From Nitrosomonadales bacterium (GTDB taxonomy: Bacteria; Pseudomonadota; Gammaproteobacteria; Burkholderiales; Gallionellaceae), in assembly GCA_016213335.1 (NCBI GenBank), contig JACRAQ010000079.1, positions 1-50,100 on the forward strand: a stretch of 50,100 bases of DNA, in the 5' to 3' direction. Position 1 is the stretch's first letter. The number at the start of each line of letters is the position of its first letter. This document shows positions 28,013-35,505 of this stretch, piece by piece. The notes beneath the pieces are model-generated. The model saw only the letters and a program-made list of their open reading frames with translations, was not told the origin of the DNA and made no database searches. The position numbers were made by a program, and so were the translations under genes.

Positions 28013-28165
28013 ATGCTGAGCTTCATAACTGTGGCATTGCTGGTTTACGGTTCCATGCATCTTTATGCATTTGGCAAGATATGGGCGGTGCTTCCGCATT
28101 CGTTCAGGCTGGCGTTTGCACCGCCCGAGATTACCTTGATCACTATCGAGAGCGAGAGGAAATGA
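28013..28165 (+). pseudogene. Short membrane ORF, possibly a truncated gene start
   Basis: A 50-residue frame beginning MLSFITVALLVYGSMHLYAFGK: one hydrophobic helix followed by a short Pro/Ile-rich tail. The pattern resembles the N-terminal membrane segment of some membrane metallophosphoesterases, by eye only, which would make it the stump of a much longer gene. The ribosome site is poor (GAGAG). No continuation is visible in any frame downstream. It could also be a genuine small membrane protein. Confidence 0.3.
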
Positions 28166-28258
28166 TTGCCCGCGCAAAACAGGCGGAAAGGCAGGCGAAT
28201 TAGAAGTGGAATAAACCCGCAGCTGCACGCCGCGACTGGTGGCTGCCAGGCGGACGTG

Positions 28259-28293
28259 CAAAAAAAGCCCGGCACTTGCGCGCCAGGCTTTTT
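28259..28293 (-). terminator. Terminator of the cold-shock gene
   Basis: A stem of AAAAAAGCC...GGCTTTTTT with an inner GGC/GCC pairing around TTGCG. Read on the minus strand it ends in a U-run 19 bp after the csp stop; it can work in both directions. Confidence 0.85.
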
Positions 28294-28311
28294 TGCCAGC
28301 TCAGGAACCGG

Positions 28312-28515
28312 TTAACCGGCCTGAATGTTGGAGGCTTGCTTGCCTTTCGGGCCTTGTGTCACTTCAAAGCTGACCTTCTGGCCTTCTTTGAGCGACTTGA
28401 AGCCGTTCATGTTGATTGCCGAAAAGTGTGCGAACAAATCGTCGCCGCCGTCATCGGGTGTGACAAAACCAAAACCTTTTGCGTCGTTGAACCATTTAAC
28501 TGTACCGGTTGCCAT
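28312..28515 (-). CDS. cspA: Cold-shock protein, CspA family
   Basis: 67 residues, a single cold-shock (OB-fold) domain. Both RNA-binding motifs are intact: KGFGFV (RNP1) and DLFAHFSAI (RNP2-type). Csp proteins bind single-stranded RNA and DNA and melt structure in mRNA. The ATG at 28515 follows AAGGAAG. The leader carries a hairpin immediately upstream of that site (separate entry), and a clear terminator follows. Whether this copy is cold-induced or constitutive cannot be said from sequence. Confidence 0.95.
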   Translation of the reverse strand: MATGTVKWFNDAKGFGFVTPDDGGDDLFAHFSAINMNGFKSLKEGQKVSFEVTQGPKGKQASNIQAG

Positions 28516-28530
28516 GTGTTTACTTCCTTA

Positions 28531-28551
28531 TAAAAAACGGGAAAACTCCCG
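28531..28551 (-). promoter_or_regulatory. Terminator-like hairpin in the csp leader
   Basis: On the minus strand, CGGGA-GTTT-TCCCG is followed by a run of six T and then the ribosome site AAGGAAG. It has the form of a weak intrinsic terminator or a short thermolabile hairpin just before the start of a cold-shock gene. A regulatory role is inferred from form and place. Confidence 0.45.
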
Positions 28552-28846
28552 CGAACTATTTGAATCGAAAGTTGCACATGGAAAACCCAATACTGCAAGA
28601 ACTTTGAATCAAATACCTAGGAGTCTTGTACGCGTCATAACTGATATCGTCAAGATAATTCTGCAAAAAGTGGGCTCAGACTGTCCCTTCGACAAGGCTG
28701 ACCCGATAACTGCGTACCCAATATGCTGCCCCTGTTCCGCCACAAGTACTCATGGAAAACGCCATGCCGCGCCGTAACCACTATCACGTCTATGATCGGC
28801 AATGACCTGCGCGCGGCAGGGTTCGGGGTTTGGCAGGCTTGAGCGG
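28552..28846. other. Upstream region of csp
   Basis: About 295 bp with no convincing gene on either strand. It must contain the csp promoter and long leader, and the 3' flank of yjbQ. The segment near 28681 (CCCTTCGACAAGGCTGACCCG) resembles one arm of the palindromic element at 35161-35231. I cannot place promoter boxes. Confidence 0.3.
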
Positions 28847-29266
28847 CTACTCGCCCTGCACCGTCACTACGATGCTGCGGCTACCGCCGTGGTTCCGGTG
28901 TTCGCACAGATAGATTCCCTGCCAGCTCCCCAGCTTCGGCTGCCCATTGGTAATCGGGAGGTTCAGGCTGCTGCCGAGCAGGCTGGCTTTCAGGTGCGCA
29001 GGCAGATCGTCCGGGCCCTCGTCCTGGTGCGCGTAGCAGGGTGCGCCTTCGGGCACGGCATGATTGAAGTAGCGCTCGAAATCCTCGCGCACCGTGGGAT
29101 CGGCATTCTCGTTGAGCGTTAGCGATGCGGAAGTGTGCATGATGAACACGTTCATCATCCCGATCCTGAAGTTGCGCAGCTCGGGCAGCTCGTGCAGCAA
29201 TTCGGCGGTGATCAGGTGAAAGCCGCGCAGTCTCGGTTTCAGGCGTATTTCTTTTTGCAGCCACAT
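28847..29266 (-). CDS. yjbQ: YjbQ/UPF0047 family protein
   Basis: 139 residues, full length for the family. Conserved blocks: GMMNVFIMHTSASLTLNENADP, CYAHQDEGPDDLPAHLKASLLG, LGSWQGIYLCEHRNHGG. E. coli YjbQ has weak thiamine-phosphate synthase activity in genetic tests; the physiological role is unclear. The conserved His/Asp/Glu residues of the metal site are present. It lies 14 bp after a small membrane protein gene on the same strand. Confidence 0.92.
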   Translation of the reverse strand: MWLQKEIRLKPRLRGFHLITAELLHELPELRNFRIGMMNVFIMHTSASLTLNENADPTVREDFERYFNHAVPEGAPCYAHQDEGPDDLPAHLKASLLGSSLNLPITNGQPKLGSWQGIYLCEHRNHGGSRSIVVTVQGE

Positions 29267-29280
29267 GGCGATGCGCGCTC

Positions 29281-29604
29281 TCAGCGTTTAACGCCAGCGT
29301 CGGATTCATGCACGCGGACGGCTTCGCCCTCGATCACCACGCCCGAATGAGCCTCATCTTTGAACGCCCCGTTTTCCGCCTGCGCGCCAGGCGGTGGAAA
29401 GTTCCGCATCTGCTTGCGAAGCGCGCGCGTCTTCCACCACAGATAAGCCCAGGCTGTCACGCCAATGACCAGGAGGAGCGCAAGCAGCACGGCCGAGAAC
29501 ATCAGCGCCAGCCCAGCCAGCGCAGCCGTCACAACCACCGCGCCTGCTTTTCGCAACCGGCCTGGAGGTCTGGTCGAGGTATAAGAAATAAATTTATTCT
29601 GCAT
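29281..29604 (-). CDS. Hypothetical membrane protein
   Basis: 107 residues. A basic N-terminus (RPPGRLRK) is followed by one long or two short hydrophobic segments at about 22-55, a WW/K/R-rich stop-transfer and a hydrophilic tail. The N-terminus is probably cytoplasmic. It is encoded just upstream of yjbQ and probably cotranscribed. No family recognised. Confidence 0.65.
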   Translation of the reverse strand: MQNKFISYTSTRPPGRLRKAGAVVVTAALAGLALMFSAVLLALLLVIGVTAWAYLWWKTRALRKQMRNFPPPGAQAENGAFKDEAHSGVVIEGEAVRVHESDAGVKR

Positions 29605-29675
29605 GGCGAAAGTTTATCCGATTCTTGCCGTACCGGAATTGCCGTGTGCGCAATCGCATATCCTGTGTTCCAGGG

Positions 29676-30374
29676 TCAGTCCGCAGCACCGATGTCCAGT
29701 GCAATCCGGCCCACTCCTTCGATTATTCCTTCAATGTGGTCACCGGCGGCCACAGGGCCGACTCCTTCCGGCGTACCGGTAAAAATCAAATCGCCGGGCT
29801 GCAAATGGTAGAAGCGGGACAGGTGGGCGATGATGGCCGGTAGCGGGTGGATCATCAGGCCCAGATCTGAAGATTGCCTGACTGTGCCGTTAACCTTCAG
29901 TTCGATCTTTCCCCTGGCCGGGTGCCCGATCCCGGAGGCGGGCGCCAGTTCGGACAGCACGGCCGCATTCTCGAAATCCTTGGCCAGATCCCAGGGCAGC
30001 CGCTTCTCGCGCGCCTGGATTTGCAGGTCGCGGCGCGTCATGTCGAGGCCGCACGCATAGCCGAAAACATGGGACAGCGATTGGCTCTCCGGAATCCGGA
30101 AGCCGGCCTTCCCGATCCCCGCCACCAGCTCCATCTCATGATGATAATTGGCGGTGCCCGGCGGATAGGGAACGGTTGCACCTGAAGGGGCATAATGGGC
30201 CGTAGCCTTGGTGAAATAGAAAGGCGCTTCCCGGTCGGCCTCAAGCCCCATCTCCCTGGCGTGGGCCTCGAAATTGCGGCCGACGCAGAAGATGCGCCGG
30301 ATCGGAAAATGCGCATCGCTGCCCCGGATCGGCACCGATGCGACAGCGGGCGGGGCAAACAGGTATTTCGTCAT
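29676..30374 (-). CDS. Fumarylacetoacetate hydrolase family protein
   Basis: 232 residues, a single FAH domain. The start at 30374 gives MTKYLFAPPAVASVPI; the frame is open further upstream without a better start. The metal-binding residues are visible in YHHEMELV, and the block VFGYACGLDMTRRDLQ is typical, as is DLIFTGTPEGVGPV. FAH-family members cleave C-C bonds in fumarylpyruvate, oxohexenedioate or similar diketo acids; this size and pattern are nearest the fumarylpyruvate hydrolase type. No aromatic degradation genes are nearby, so the substrate is unknown. Confidence 0.9.
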   Translation of the reverse strand: MTKYLFAPPAVASVPIRGSDAHFPIRRIFCVGRNFEAHAREMGLEADREAPFYFTKATAHYAPSGATVPYPPGTANYHHEMELVAGIGKAGFRIPESQSLSHVFGYACGLDMTRRDLQIQAREKRLPWDLAKDFENAAVLSELAPASGIGHPARGKIELKVNGTVRQSSDLGLMIHPLPAIIAHLSRFYHLQPGDLIFTGTPEGVGPVAAGDHIEGIIEGVGRIALDIGAAD

Positions 30375-30449
30375 GATCGTTATTGAAGGAATTGATGAAG
30401 TGCAGATTCTAATCCCAAATGCTTCACGATTTGAGCGGCAGCAAGTGCC

Positions 30450-30502
30450 GGCGTGTGGCTGGGGTGGGAGTGAAGTAACAGAGAGCGGTATACTGGCGGC
30501 TG
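30450..30502 (+). repeat. Repeated promoter-like element, copy 1
   Basis: GTGGCTGGGG...GTGAAGTAACAG, followed by GCGGTATACT and GGCGGC. A close copy with a 4-bp deletion and a 1-bp insertion is at 32114-32161. The TATACT hexamer would serve as a -10 box; no good -35 box lies at 16-18 bp. It precedes the HicB-like gene and sufS. Confidence 0.55.
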
Positions 30503-30567
30503 AGGCTGGCTTGAACTTGCCTCCTTGAATAGATTGCAACTATTAAAACAGCAACACGCTTATCGCC

Positions 30568-30753
30568 ATGAAAGCTGCGAAACGCAAGCAGAAATCGAGC
30601 TATGTCGTCGTCCGGGAAAACGGCGTGTTCGTCGCGCGGTGTTCCGATCTTGGGTTGGCTTGCCCCGGCGCGACCGAACAGGAAGCCATCGCGAGCCTGG
30701 AAGAGGCGCTGGCGTTTTACTTCGAAGACTTGCCCGGGCCAGCCGACGGCTAG
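30568..30753 (+). CDS. Orphan HicB-like antitoxin domain protein
   Basis: 61 residues, basic N-terminus followed by a short HicB-type partial RNase H fold: YVVVRENGVFVARCSDLGLACPG, then TEQEAIASLEEALAFYFED. HicB normally pairs with the HicA mRNA interferase, but no HicA is found on either side. There is no C-terminal DNA-binding domain, so it is either a minimal stand-alone HicB-like protein, which is common, or the survivor of a lost module. The ribosome site is weak. sufS follows 60 bp later. Confidence 0.7.
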   Translation: MKAAKRKQKSSYVVVRENGVFVARCSDLGLACPGATEQEAIASLEEALAFYFEDLPGPADG

Positions 30754-30813
30754 CGTGATTGCAAGCAGGCAGGACGTGGACTGCCCCTTATTTCCTTGAT
30801 TGCTCGCTACAGA

Positions 30814-32085
30814 ATGAATGCCGTGAGCCAGAGTGCCAGCCCGCCCATCGAGAGCATGCCCAAGCCGGCTATGCTCGATGTCGAGAGCATCCGCCGCGAC
30901 TTCCCCATCCTGCAGCGCAAGGTGCATGGCAAGCCGCTGATCTGGCTCGACAGCGCCGCAACGGCGCAAAAGCCGCAAGCCGTGATTGACCGGGTGTCGC
31001 GGTTCTACGAGCACGAGAACTCCAATGTCCACCGCGGCACCCATACGCTGGCGGAGGAAGCCTGCGACGCTTGCGAGCGCGCGCGCACCAGGGTTGCCGC
31101 TTTCCTGGGTGCTTTCTCGATGCTGGAGATCGTATTCGTGCGCGGCACCACCGAAGGCCTCAACCTGCTCGCCGCCATCTTCAGCGAAAGCCTGTTGCGG
31201 CCCGGCGACGAGATCGTGCTGACCGCAGCCGAGCACCACGCCAACATCGTGCCCTGGCAATTCGCCGCAAAGAAGACCGGCGCCGTGATCCGCGTCGCAC
31301 CCGTGGACGACAACGGCGACATCATCCTCGAAGAATACGAACACCTGCTCGGGCCGCGCACCCGGGTCGTCTCCATTACCCATATCTCCAACGTGCTCGG
31401 CACCGTCATGCCCATCCGCGAGATGACTGCGCTGGCCAAGCGCCATGGCGCCACCGTGGTAATTGACGGCGCGCAGGGCGTCCCGCATCGTCGCGTGGAT
31501 GTGCAGGAGATCGGCTGCGACTTCTACGTATTTTCCGGCCACAAGCTGTTTGCCCCCATGGGCATCGGCGCTGTCTACGGCCGCATGGAAATGTGGGAAC
31601 AGATGCCGCCCTGGCAGGGCGGCGGCAACATGGTCGAGCAGGTCACGTTCGAAAACAGTACCTTTGCCCCGCCGCCAAAGCGGTTCGAGGCGGGCACCCC
31701 TGCGCTCGCACCGGCCGTCGGGCTGGGCGCCGCCATTGACTACCTCAACGGCATCGGCCTCGATGCGATAGAACAATACGAAACCGCCTTGCTCGATTAT
31801 GCGCTGGAAGGCATCCGCAGCGTCAACGGCCTGCGCCTGATCGGTCAGCCCCGTGACCGGGGCGGCGTCATTTCCTTCGTGATGGATGGCATCCCGGATA
31901 TGGAGGTTGCCAGGGTGCTGGACGCGGAAGGCATCGCGGTGCGCGCCGGCACCCATTGCGCGCAACCGATCCTCGCGCGCTTCGGGCTGGAATCCACCGT
32001 CAGGCCTTCGTTCGCGTTCTACAACACCCGGGCCGAGGCGGATATGCTGGTGGATGCGCTGCGCAGGATCGGCTGTCGGCGGTAG
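30814..32085 (+). CDS. sufS: Cysteine desulfurase, SufS/CsdA type
   Basis: 423 residues, a PLP enzyme removing sulfur from cysteine for Fe-S assembly. The PLP lysine lies in FSGHKLFAP, the active-site cysteine in RAGTHCAQP (type II, rigid loop), and HISNVLGT and ERGTHTLAEE-like VHRGTHTLAEEA are conserved. No sufBCD or sufE is adjacent, so it could serve as CsdA or in a dispersed Suf system. The start at 30814 is the first ATG after the TTG at 30796; the ribosome site is poor, and an in-frame ATG about 17 codons later is possible. Confidence 0.92.
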   Translation: MNAVSQSASPPIESMPKPAMLDVESIRRDFPILQRKVHGKPLIWLDSAATAQKPQAVIDRVSRFYEHENSNVHRGTHTLAEEACDACERARTRVAAFLGAFSMLEIVFVRGTTEGLNLLAAIFSESLLRPGDEIVLTAAEHHANIVPWQFAAKKTGAVIRVAPVDDNGDIILEEYEHLLGPRTRVVSITHISNVLGTVMPIREMTALAKRHGATVVIDGAQGVPHRRVDVQEIGCDFYVFSGHKLFAPMGIGAVYGRMEMWEQMPPWQGGGNMVEQVTFENSTFAPPPKRFEAGTPALAPAVGLGAAIDYLNGIGLDAIEQYETALLDYALEGIRSVNGLRLIGQPRDRGGVISFVMDGIPDMEVARVLDAEGIAVRAGTHCAQPILARFGLESTVRPSFAFYNTRAEADMLVDALRRIGCRR

Positions 32086-32113
32086 CAAATTTCCGGTTAT
32101 CGGCCTGACTTCG

Positions 32114-32161
32114 GATGCGTGGCTGGGGATGAAGTAACAGGGGGCGGTATACTCGGCGGCG
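32114..32161 (+). repeat. Repeated promoter-like element, copy 2
   Basis: Matches the element at 30450-30502: GTGGCTGGGG, ATGAAGTAACAG, GCGGTATACT, GGCGGC. It lies 29 bp after the sufS stop and 48 bp before the MFS transporter ATG, where TATACT could be the -10 box of that gene. Confidence 0.55.
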
Positions 32162-32208
32162 AAAACAATTCGATCCCGGCACGTTTAGCTGTGCAACCTA
32201 CCTGAATA

Positions 32209-33417
32209 ATGCATCCATCGCTTACGCCGCAACGCGAAAACTATCTGCTGTTCACGCTTGCGGGCATCCAGTTCAGCCACATCCTGGACTTCATGATCAT
32301 GATGCCGCTCGGGCCTGTCCTGATCGGCTCGCTCGGCATGGGCACGCATGAGTTCGGCCTGCTGGTCGCGTCATACAGCTTCAGCGCTGCCGTAGCAGGA
32401 TTATTGGCGGCGACATTCGTGGATCGCTTCGAACGCAAACGCCTGCTGCTGACCATCCTGGTTCTGTTCGGGCTGGCGACCCTCGCCTGCGGCCTGGCTC
32501 CCGGCTACGCCACGCTGCTGGTTGCGCGCGGCTTGGCCGGCGTATTCGGCGGCATCATGGGTGCACTGGTGCAAACCATGGTCGGCGATGTCATCCCGTT
32601 CGAGCGGCGCGCCCGCGCCAGCGGCGTGGTGGCAACCGCCTTCTCGCTATCCACCGTTGCCGGTGTGCCGCTCTCGCTATGGCTGGCCAACCACATCGGG
32701 TGGCGCGCGCCTTTCATCCTGATCGCGGGGCTGGTCGTCGTGTTCCTCATCGCCGGCCTGCGCCACCTGCCGGAACTGCGCCAGCACATCAGCACCGGTG
32801 AACGCGCCCATACCTTCGAGGAAATGTTTGCCGTGGTGCGCGACGCCAACCATTTGCGCGCCTTGCTGTTTTCCACGCTGATCATTTTTTCCGGCTTCAC
32901 GGTGATTCCCTACATCACCCTCTACGCGGTGGGCAACGCCGGCATTTCGCTGCACGACATCCCATTCGTCTACCTCGCGGGCGGGGCAGCCACCCTGATA
33001 ACCGCGCGCCTGATCGGCCGCTGGGCCGACCTGCGCGGCAAAGTAAAAATCTATCGGCTGATCGCCGCTGCCGCGCTACTGCCGCTGTTCGTGGTCACCC
33101 AGGCCGGCATCACGCCGCTCTGGCTGTGGCTGATTTACACCACGCTGTTTTTTGTCCTGGTCTCGGGACGCATGATCCCGGCAATGGCCATCATCACCTC
33201 GGCGGCACTGCCCGGGCTGCGCGGCACCTTCATGTCGCTCAACGCCACCATGCAGTCCCTCGCCATGGGCCTGGCTACCACGCTGGCGGGCTTCGTCATC
33301 ACCCAGGACAGCGCGGGAAAAATCGCCGGCTACGCCACGGTGGGCTATATCGCAATGGCAGCGAATGTGCTGGCGATACTGTTTGTTTCGCGCATCGCCA
33401 TGCACGGCCAGAAATAG
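32209..33417 (+). CDS. MFS transporter, drug/sugar efflux type
   Basis: 402 residues, about 12 transmembrane helices. The MFS loop 2-3 motif reads VDRFERKRLLL, and the TM5-type VATAFSLSTVAGVPLSLW block suggests an antiporter of the arabinose/multidrug efflux class. The substrate is unknown. The ATG at 32209 has no strong ribosome site. An EamA transporter follows after 7 bp, so the two form an operon. Confidence 0.85.
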   Translation: MHPSLTPQRENYLLFTLAGIQFSHILDFMIMMPLGPVLIGSLGMGTHEFGLLVASYSFSAAVAGLLAATFVDRFERKRLLLTILVLFGLATLACGLAPGYATLLVARGLAGVFGGIMGALVQTMVGDVIPFERRARASGVVATAFSLSTVAGVPLSLWLANHIGWRAPFILIAGLVVVFLIAGLRHLPELRQHISTGERAHTFEEMFAVVRDANHLRALLFSTLIIFSGFTVIPYITLYAVGNAGISLHDIPFVYLAGGAATLITARLIGRWADLRGKVKIYRLIAAAALLPLFVVTQAGITPLWLWLIYTTLFFVLVSGRMIPAMAIITSAALPGLRGTFMSLNATMQSLAMGLATTLAGFVITQDSAGKIAGYATVGYIAMAANVLAILFVSRIAMHGQK

Positions 33418-33424
33418 GCAATCC

Positions 33425-34324
33425 ATGGCCACCTCCCGCGGCCGCTGGCTGCTCCCCCTCGGCCTGTTTATCCTCTCCGTCACCTGGGGGTACGCCTGGG
33501 TGCTCTCCAAGCAGGCGCTGAGCTATGCGCCGCCCTTCGCCTTTGCGGCAGAGCGGAGTGTCGGCGGCGTGCTGGCGTTGCTGGCCGCGCTCAAGCTCAC
33601 GGGCAGGCCGCTCAAGCTGGTCGCGCCCGGCGCCACGCTCGCCATCGGTTTGATACAAATCACGTGCTTCATGGCGCTATCCACCTGGGCATTGGTGGAA
33701 GGCGGCCCCGGCAAGACGGCGGTGCTGATCTTCACCATGCCCATCTGGACGCTGCTGCTCGCCTGGCCGATCCTGGGCGAACGCATCCGCGGCACGCAGT
33801 GGCTGGCCGCCGCCAGCACATTCACCGGCCTGCTGCTCATCATCGAACCCTGGAACATGCACACCAGCCTGCTCAGCAAATTTCTCGGCGTCGTGAGCGC
33901 ATTGTGCTGGGCCATCGGCACCGTGCTCGTCAAACGCCTGCGCGCCAGGCAGCAGGTTGACCTGCTTTCGCTGACCACATGGCAGATGCTGATCGGCGCC
34001 GTGCCGCTGGTTCTGCTCGCGGTAGCCGTCCCCGAGCGCCCCACCGACTGGTCTGCGGCCTACATCGGCATCCTTGCCTTCATGTCCGTGATCAGCACCG
34101 CATTCTGCTGGTGGTTGTGGATTACCCTGCTCGACCGGGTACCCGCATGGGAAGCCAGCCTTTCCGTACTCGGCACGCCGGTGGTGGCGATCGTCTCCGC
34201 GCGCCTGCTGATGGGGGAGGATTTCAGCTTCGGCGAAGTGATGGGCATGCTGCTCATCGGTGCAGGCCTGGCGCTGCTGTCGCTGATCGGATGGGCGGCC
34301 AGCCGCCGCAGCCAGGTGAACTAA
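33425..34324 (+). CDS. EamA/DMT family transporter
   Basis: 299 residues with ten predicted transmembrane helices in two EamA repeats. Typical blocks: SVTWGYAWVLSKQAL, LTTWQMLIGAVPLVLL, SVLGTPVVAIVSARLLMGE. DMT/EamA proteins export amino acids, nucleosides or drugs; substrate unknown. It starts 7 bp after the MFS gene. Its start at 33425 is the ATG at the beginning of the alignable protein; the frame is open upstream inside the MFS gene. Confidence 0.87.
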   Translation: MATSRGRWLLPLGLFILSVTWGYAWVLSKQALSYAPPFAFAAERSVGGVLALLAALKLTGRPLKLVAPGATLAIGLIQITCFMALSTWALVEGGPGKTAVLIFTMPIWTLLLAWPILGERIRGTQWLAAASTFTGLLLIIEPWNMHTSLLSKFLGVVSALCWAIGTVLVKRLRARQQVDLLSLTTWQMLIGAVPLVLLAVAVPERPTDWSAAYIGILAFMSVISTAFCWWLWITLLDRVPAWEASLSVLGTPVVAIVSARLLMGEDFSFGEVMGMLLIGAGLALLSLIGWAASRRSQVN

Positions 34325-34361
34325 AGCTGTGTAGGGGGCGGCATATTGTGCATCGGGGCCT

Positions 34362-34491
34362 ATCCGCTTCCGCAAGTTGCTGGTGTGCCATGAAAAAACT
34401 GGAGCGCAGCTTCATCGGTCTGAACCATTTGGCCGCTGCCGTCATCGCGTTTCGCAAGGTGCCGTTGGAGATTAATATTATTTACGGATAA
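34362..34491 (+). pseudogene. IS5-family transposase C-terminal remnant, frameshifted
   Basis: The frame IRFRKLLVCHEK at 34362 breaks in a run of six A and continues one frame over as KLERSFIGLNHLAAAVIAFRKV, ending NIIYG at 34491. Joined, it reads like the end of an IS5-type transposase (RYEK-LxxxFLALxHLAAAxI-type pattern, by eye). Removing one A from the run restores the frame. The rest of the element is gone; its right side abuts the decayed brnT. Confidence 0.6.
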
Positions 34492-34503
34492 GCTCGAAGC
34501 TAG

Positions 34504-34771
34504 AACACCAAAAAGGCTGCGGCGAGCCATACGCAAGCATGGGGTATCATTTGACGAAGCGGGAACGGTATTTCTCAGCCAGCCAGCACTCTCCGGCCCT
34601 GACCCAGGCCAGTAGATGGGCGAGCCGTGCTACATTACTTTTGGAGTATCCAGCCTGGGACAATTGCTTGCGGTCTTCCACACTCATCGCCCCGGAATCA
34701 TCTGCATTATCAGTGCACGTCGTGTCACCCGTACAGAAAGGAAGCTGTATGAAGAAGGTCTTATCTTATAA
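34504..34771 (+). pseudogene. brnT: brnT (DUF497) toxin pseudogene
   Basis: The BrnT ribonuclease fold can be read through the lesions: NTKKAAAS, one extra base near 34527, then IRKHGVSFDEAGTVFLSQPALSGPDPG, a TAG at 34613, and YITFGVSSLGQLLAVFHTH, IISARRVTRTERKLYEEG to TAA at 34771. The 5' end is missing exactly where the transposase remnant stops. BrnT is the toxin of a type II system; the antitoxin brnA would follow but is not found. With a truncation, a frameshift and a stop, the gene is dead. Confidence 0.8.
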
Positions 34772-34805
34772 TTCATGCCTTATTACTTAACAACCAGAAG
34801 ACATC

Positions 34806-35126
34806 ATGGGATTCAGCATCACGCTCCTGCCGGACAATTACAATTTTACCGCCGAAGCTGGCGAGACCATCCTCGAAGCCGCGAAGAAACATGGCCACAA
34901 TCTGCCGCATGGCTGCGCCGATGGCGCATGTGGTTTGTGCAAAGGCAGTGTGCTGCAAGGAACGGTGAATCACGGCAAGTCAACGGTCATCGCCTTGCCT
35001 GCGGAGGACAGGGAGGCGGGCCTCGCCCTGTACTGTTGCGCCATGCCCACATCCGATCTGGTCATCGAGCGCCGTGAAATGGTCAGCGACTGGACCATAT
35101 TGGATTGGAATGGTTCGATGGAGTAA
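34806..35126 (+). CDS. [2Fe-2S] plant-type ferredoxin
   Basis: 106 residues, a single ferredoxin domain. Cluster ligands are C37, C42, C45 (CADGACGLC) and C77 or C78 (YCCAMP). The sequence is like the ferredoxin domain fused to reductases of the CDP-6-deoxyglucoseen type (HGCADGACGLCKG, TSDLVIE), but stands alone. Its closest relative in the window is the domain at residues 165-255 of the fusion protein at 35506-36999, which faces it. The two may act together. The stop is directly followed by the MITE-like element at 35127. Confidence 0.9.
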   Translation: MGFSITLLPDNYNFTAEAGETILEAAKKHGHNLPHGCADGACGLCKGSVLQGTVNHGKSTVIALPAEDREAGLALYCCAMPTSDLVIERREMVSDWTILDWNGSME

Positions 35127-35270
35127 TTACAATTCCAAATTGAAACGCCAATAATCTAACCCGTTCGTGATGAGCCTGCCGAACCACAAGCACCTATAAC
35201 TCACACCCTTCGACAAGCTCAGGGCGAACGGCTTATGGTGGCAATGGGTGGATTAATTTGGAATTGGAAT
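35127..35270. mobile_element. MITE-like element with 18-bp terminal inverted repeats
   Basis: The ends ATTACAATTCCAAATTGA (35127-35144) and TTAATTTGGAATTGGAAT (35253-35270) pair at 16 of 18 positions. Inside is an imperfect palindrome running from CCGTTCG (35161) to CGAACGG (35231), with the common CCCTTCGACAAGCTCAGGG arm. It has no coding capacity. It starts at the ferredoxin stop codon. No target duplication is evident. Confidence 0.55.
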
Positions 35271-35295
35271 AAGCCTCGTTATCGAGATTTCATAA

Positions 35296-35429
35296 GAAAA
35301 CACTGTATAAGCCGTCACACCGGCAAAAGCCGGTGTCCAGCCTAATGAAAATACTGGATTCCGGCTGGAGTTTACCCCGTACTCCGATATGGGGCCGGAA
35401 TGACGATATGAGGCTTATTCAGTGTCTCC
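35296..35429. mobile_element. 134-bp MITE with terminal repeats and 4-bp target duplication
   Basis: The left end GAAAACACTGTATAAGCC and right end GGCTTATTCAGTGTCTCC are inverted repeats (15 of 18 positions), flanked by ATAA on both sides (35292-35295, 35430-35433). Internally it has TCACACCGGCAAAAGCCGGTGTCCAG and GGATTCCGGCTGG...CCGGAATGAC arms. A relative lies at 46667-46776. A 4-bp A/T-rich target repeat fits mobilisation by an IS5-family transposase. Confidence 0.75.
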
Positions 35430-35505
35430 ATAAATCAGCAAAGGCGCTCAAGCCAGGGCAGCTATGCCGCCACTCCCATCACCTTGCGGGCGGTTGCCGC
35501 AAAAC

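Larger units (their letters stand above)
27679..28311. other. Low-gene-content region between ASFER gene and cold-shock gene
   Basis: This 633-bp stretch holds the promoter side of the ASFER gene, a 75-codon minus-strand frame ending 3 bp before that gene's ATG (weak coding evidence), a short plus-strand membrane frame at 28013-28165, and the cold-shock terminator. A GCGGTATACT box occurs at 27946-27955, similar to those near 30485 and 32145. I see no RNA gene. Confidence 0.4.

Noticed and set aside
27907-28203. 98-codon plus-strand frame
   Set aside because: It has no protein-like pattern, and the overlapping short frame at 28013 looks better. Not called.
30424-32088. 554-codon minus-strand frame opposite sufS
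   Set aside because: sufS has its PLP lysine and active cysteine in the other strand; the antisense frame has no recognisable domain.
34749-34790. Small frame MKKVLSYNSCLIT before the ferredoxin
   Set aside because: It lies within and after the end of the brnT pseudogene in another frame and has no coding signal.
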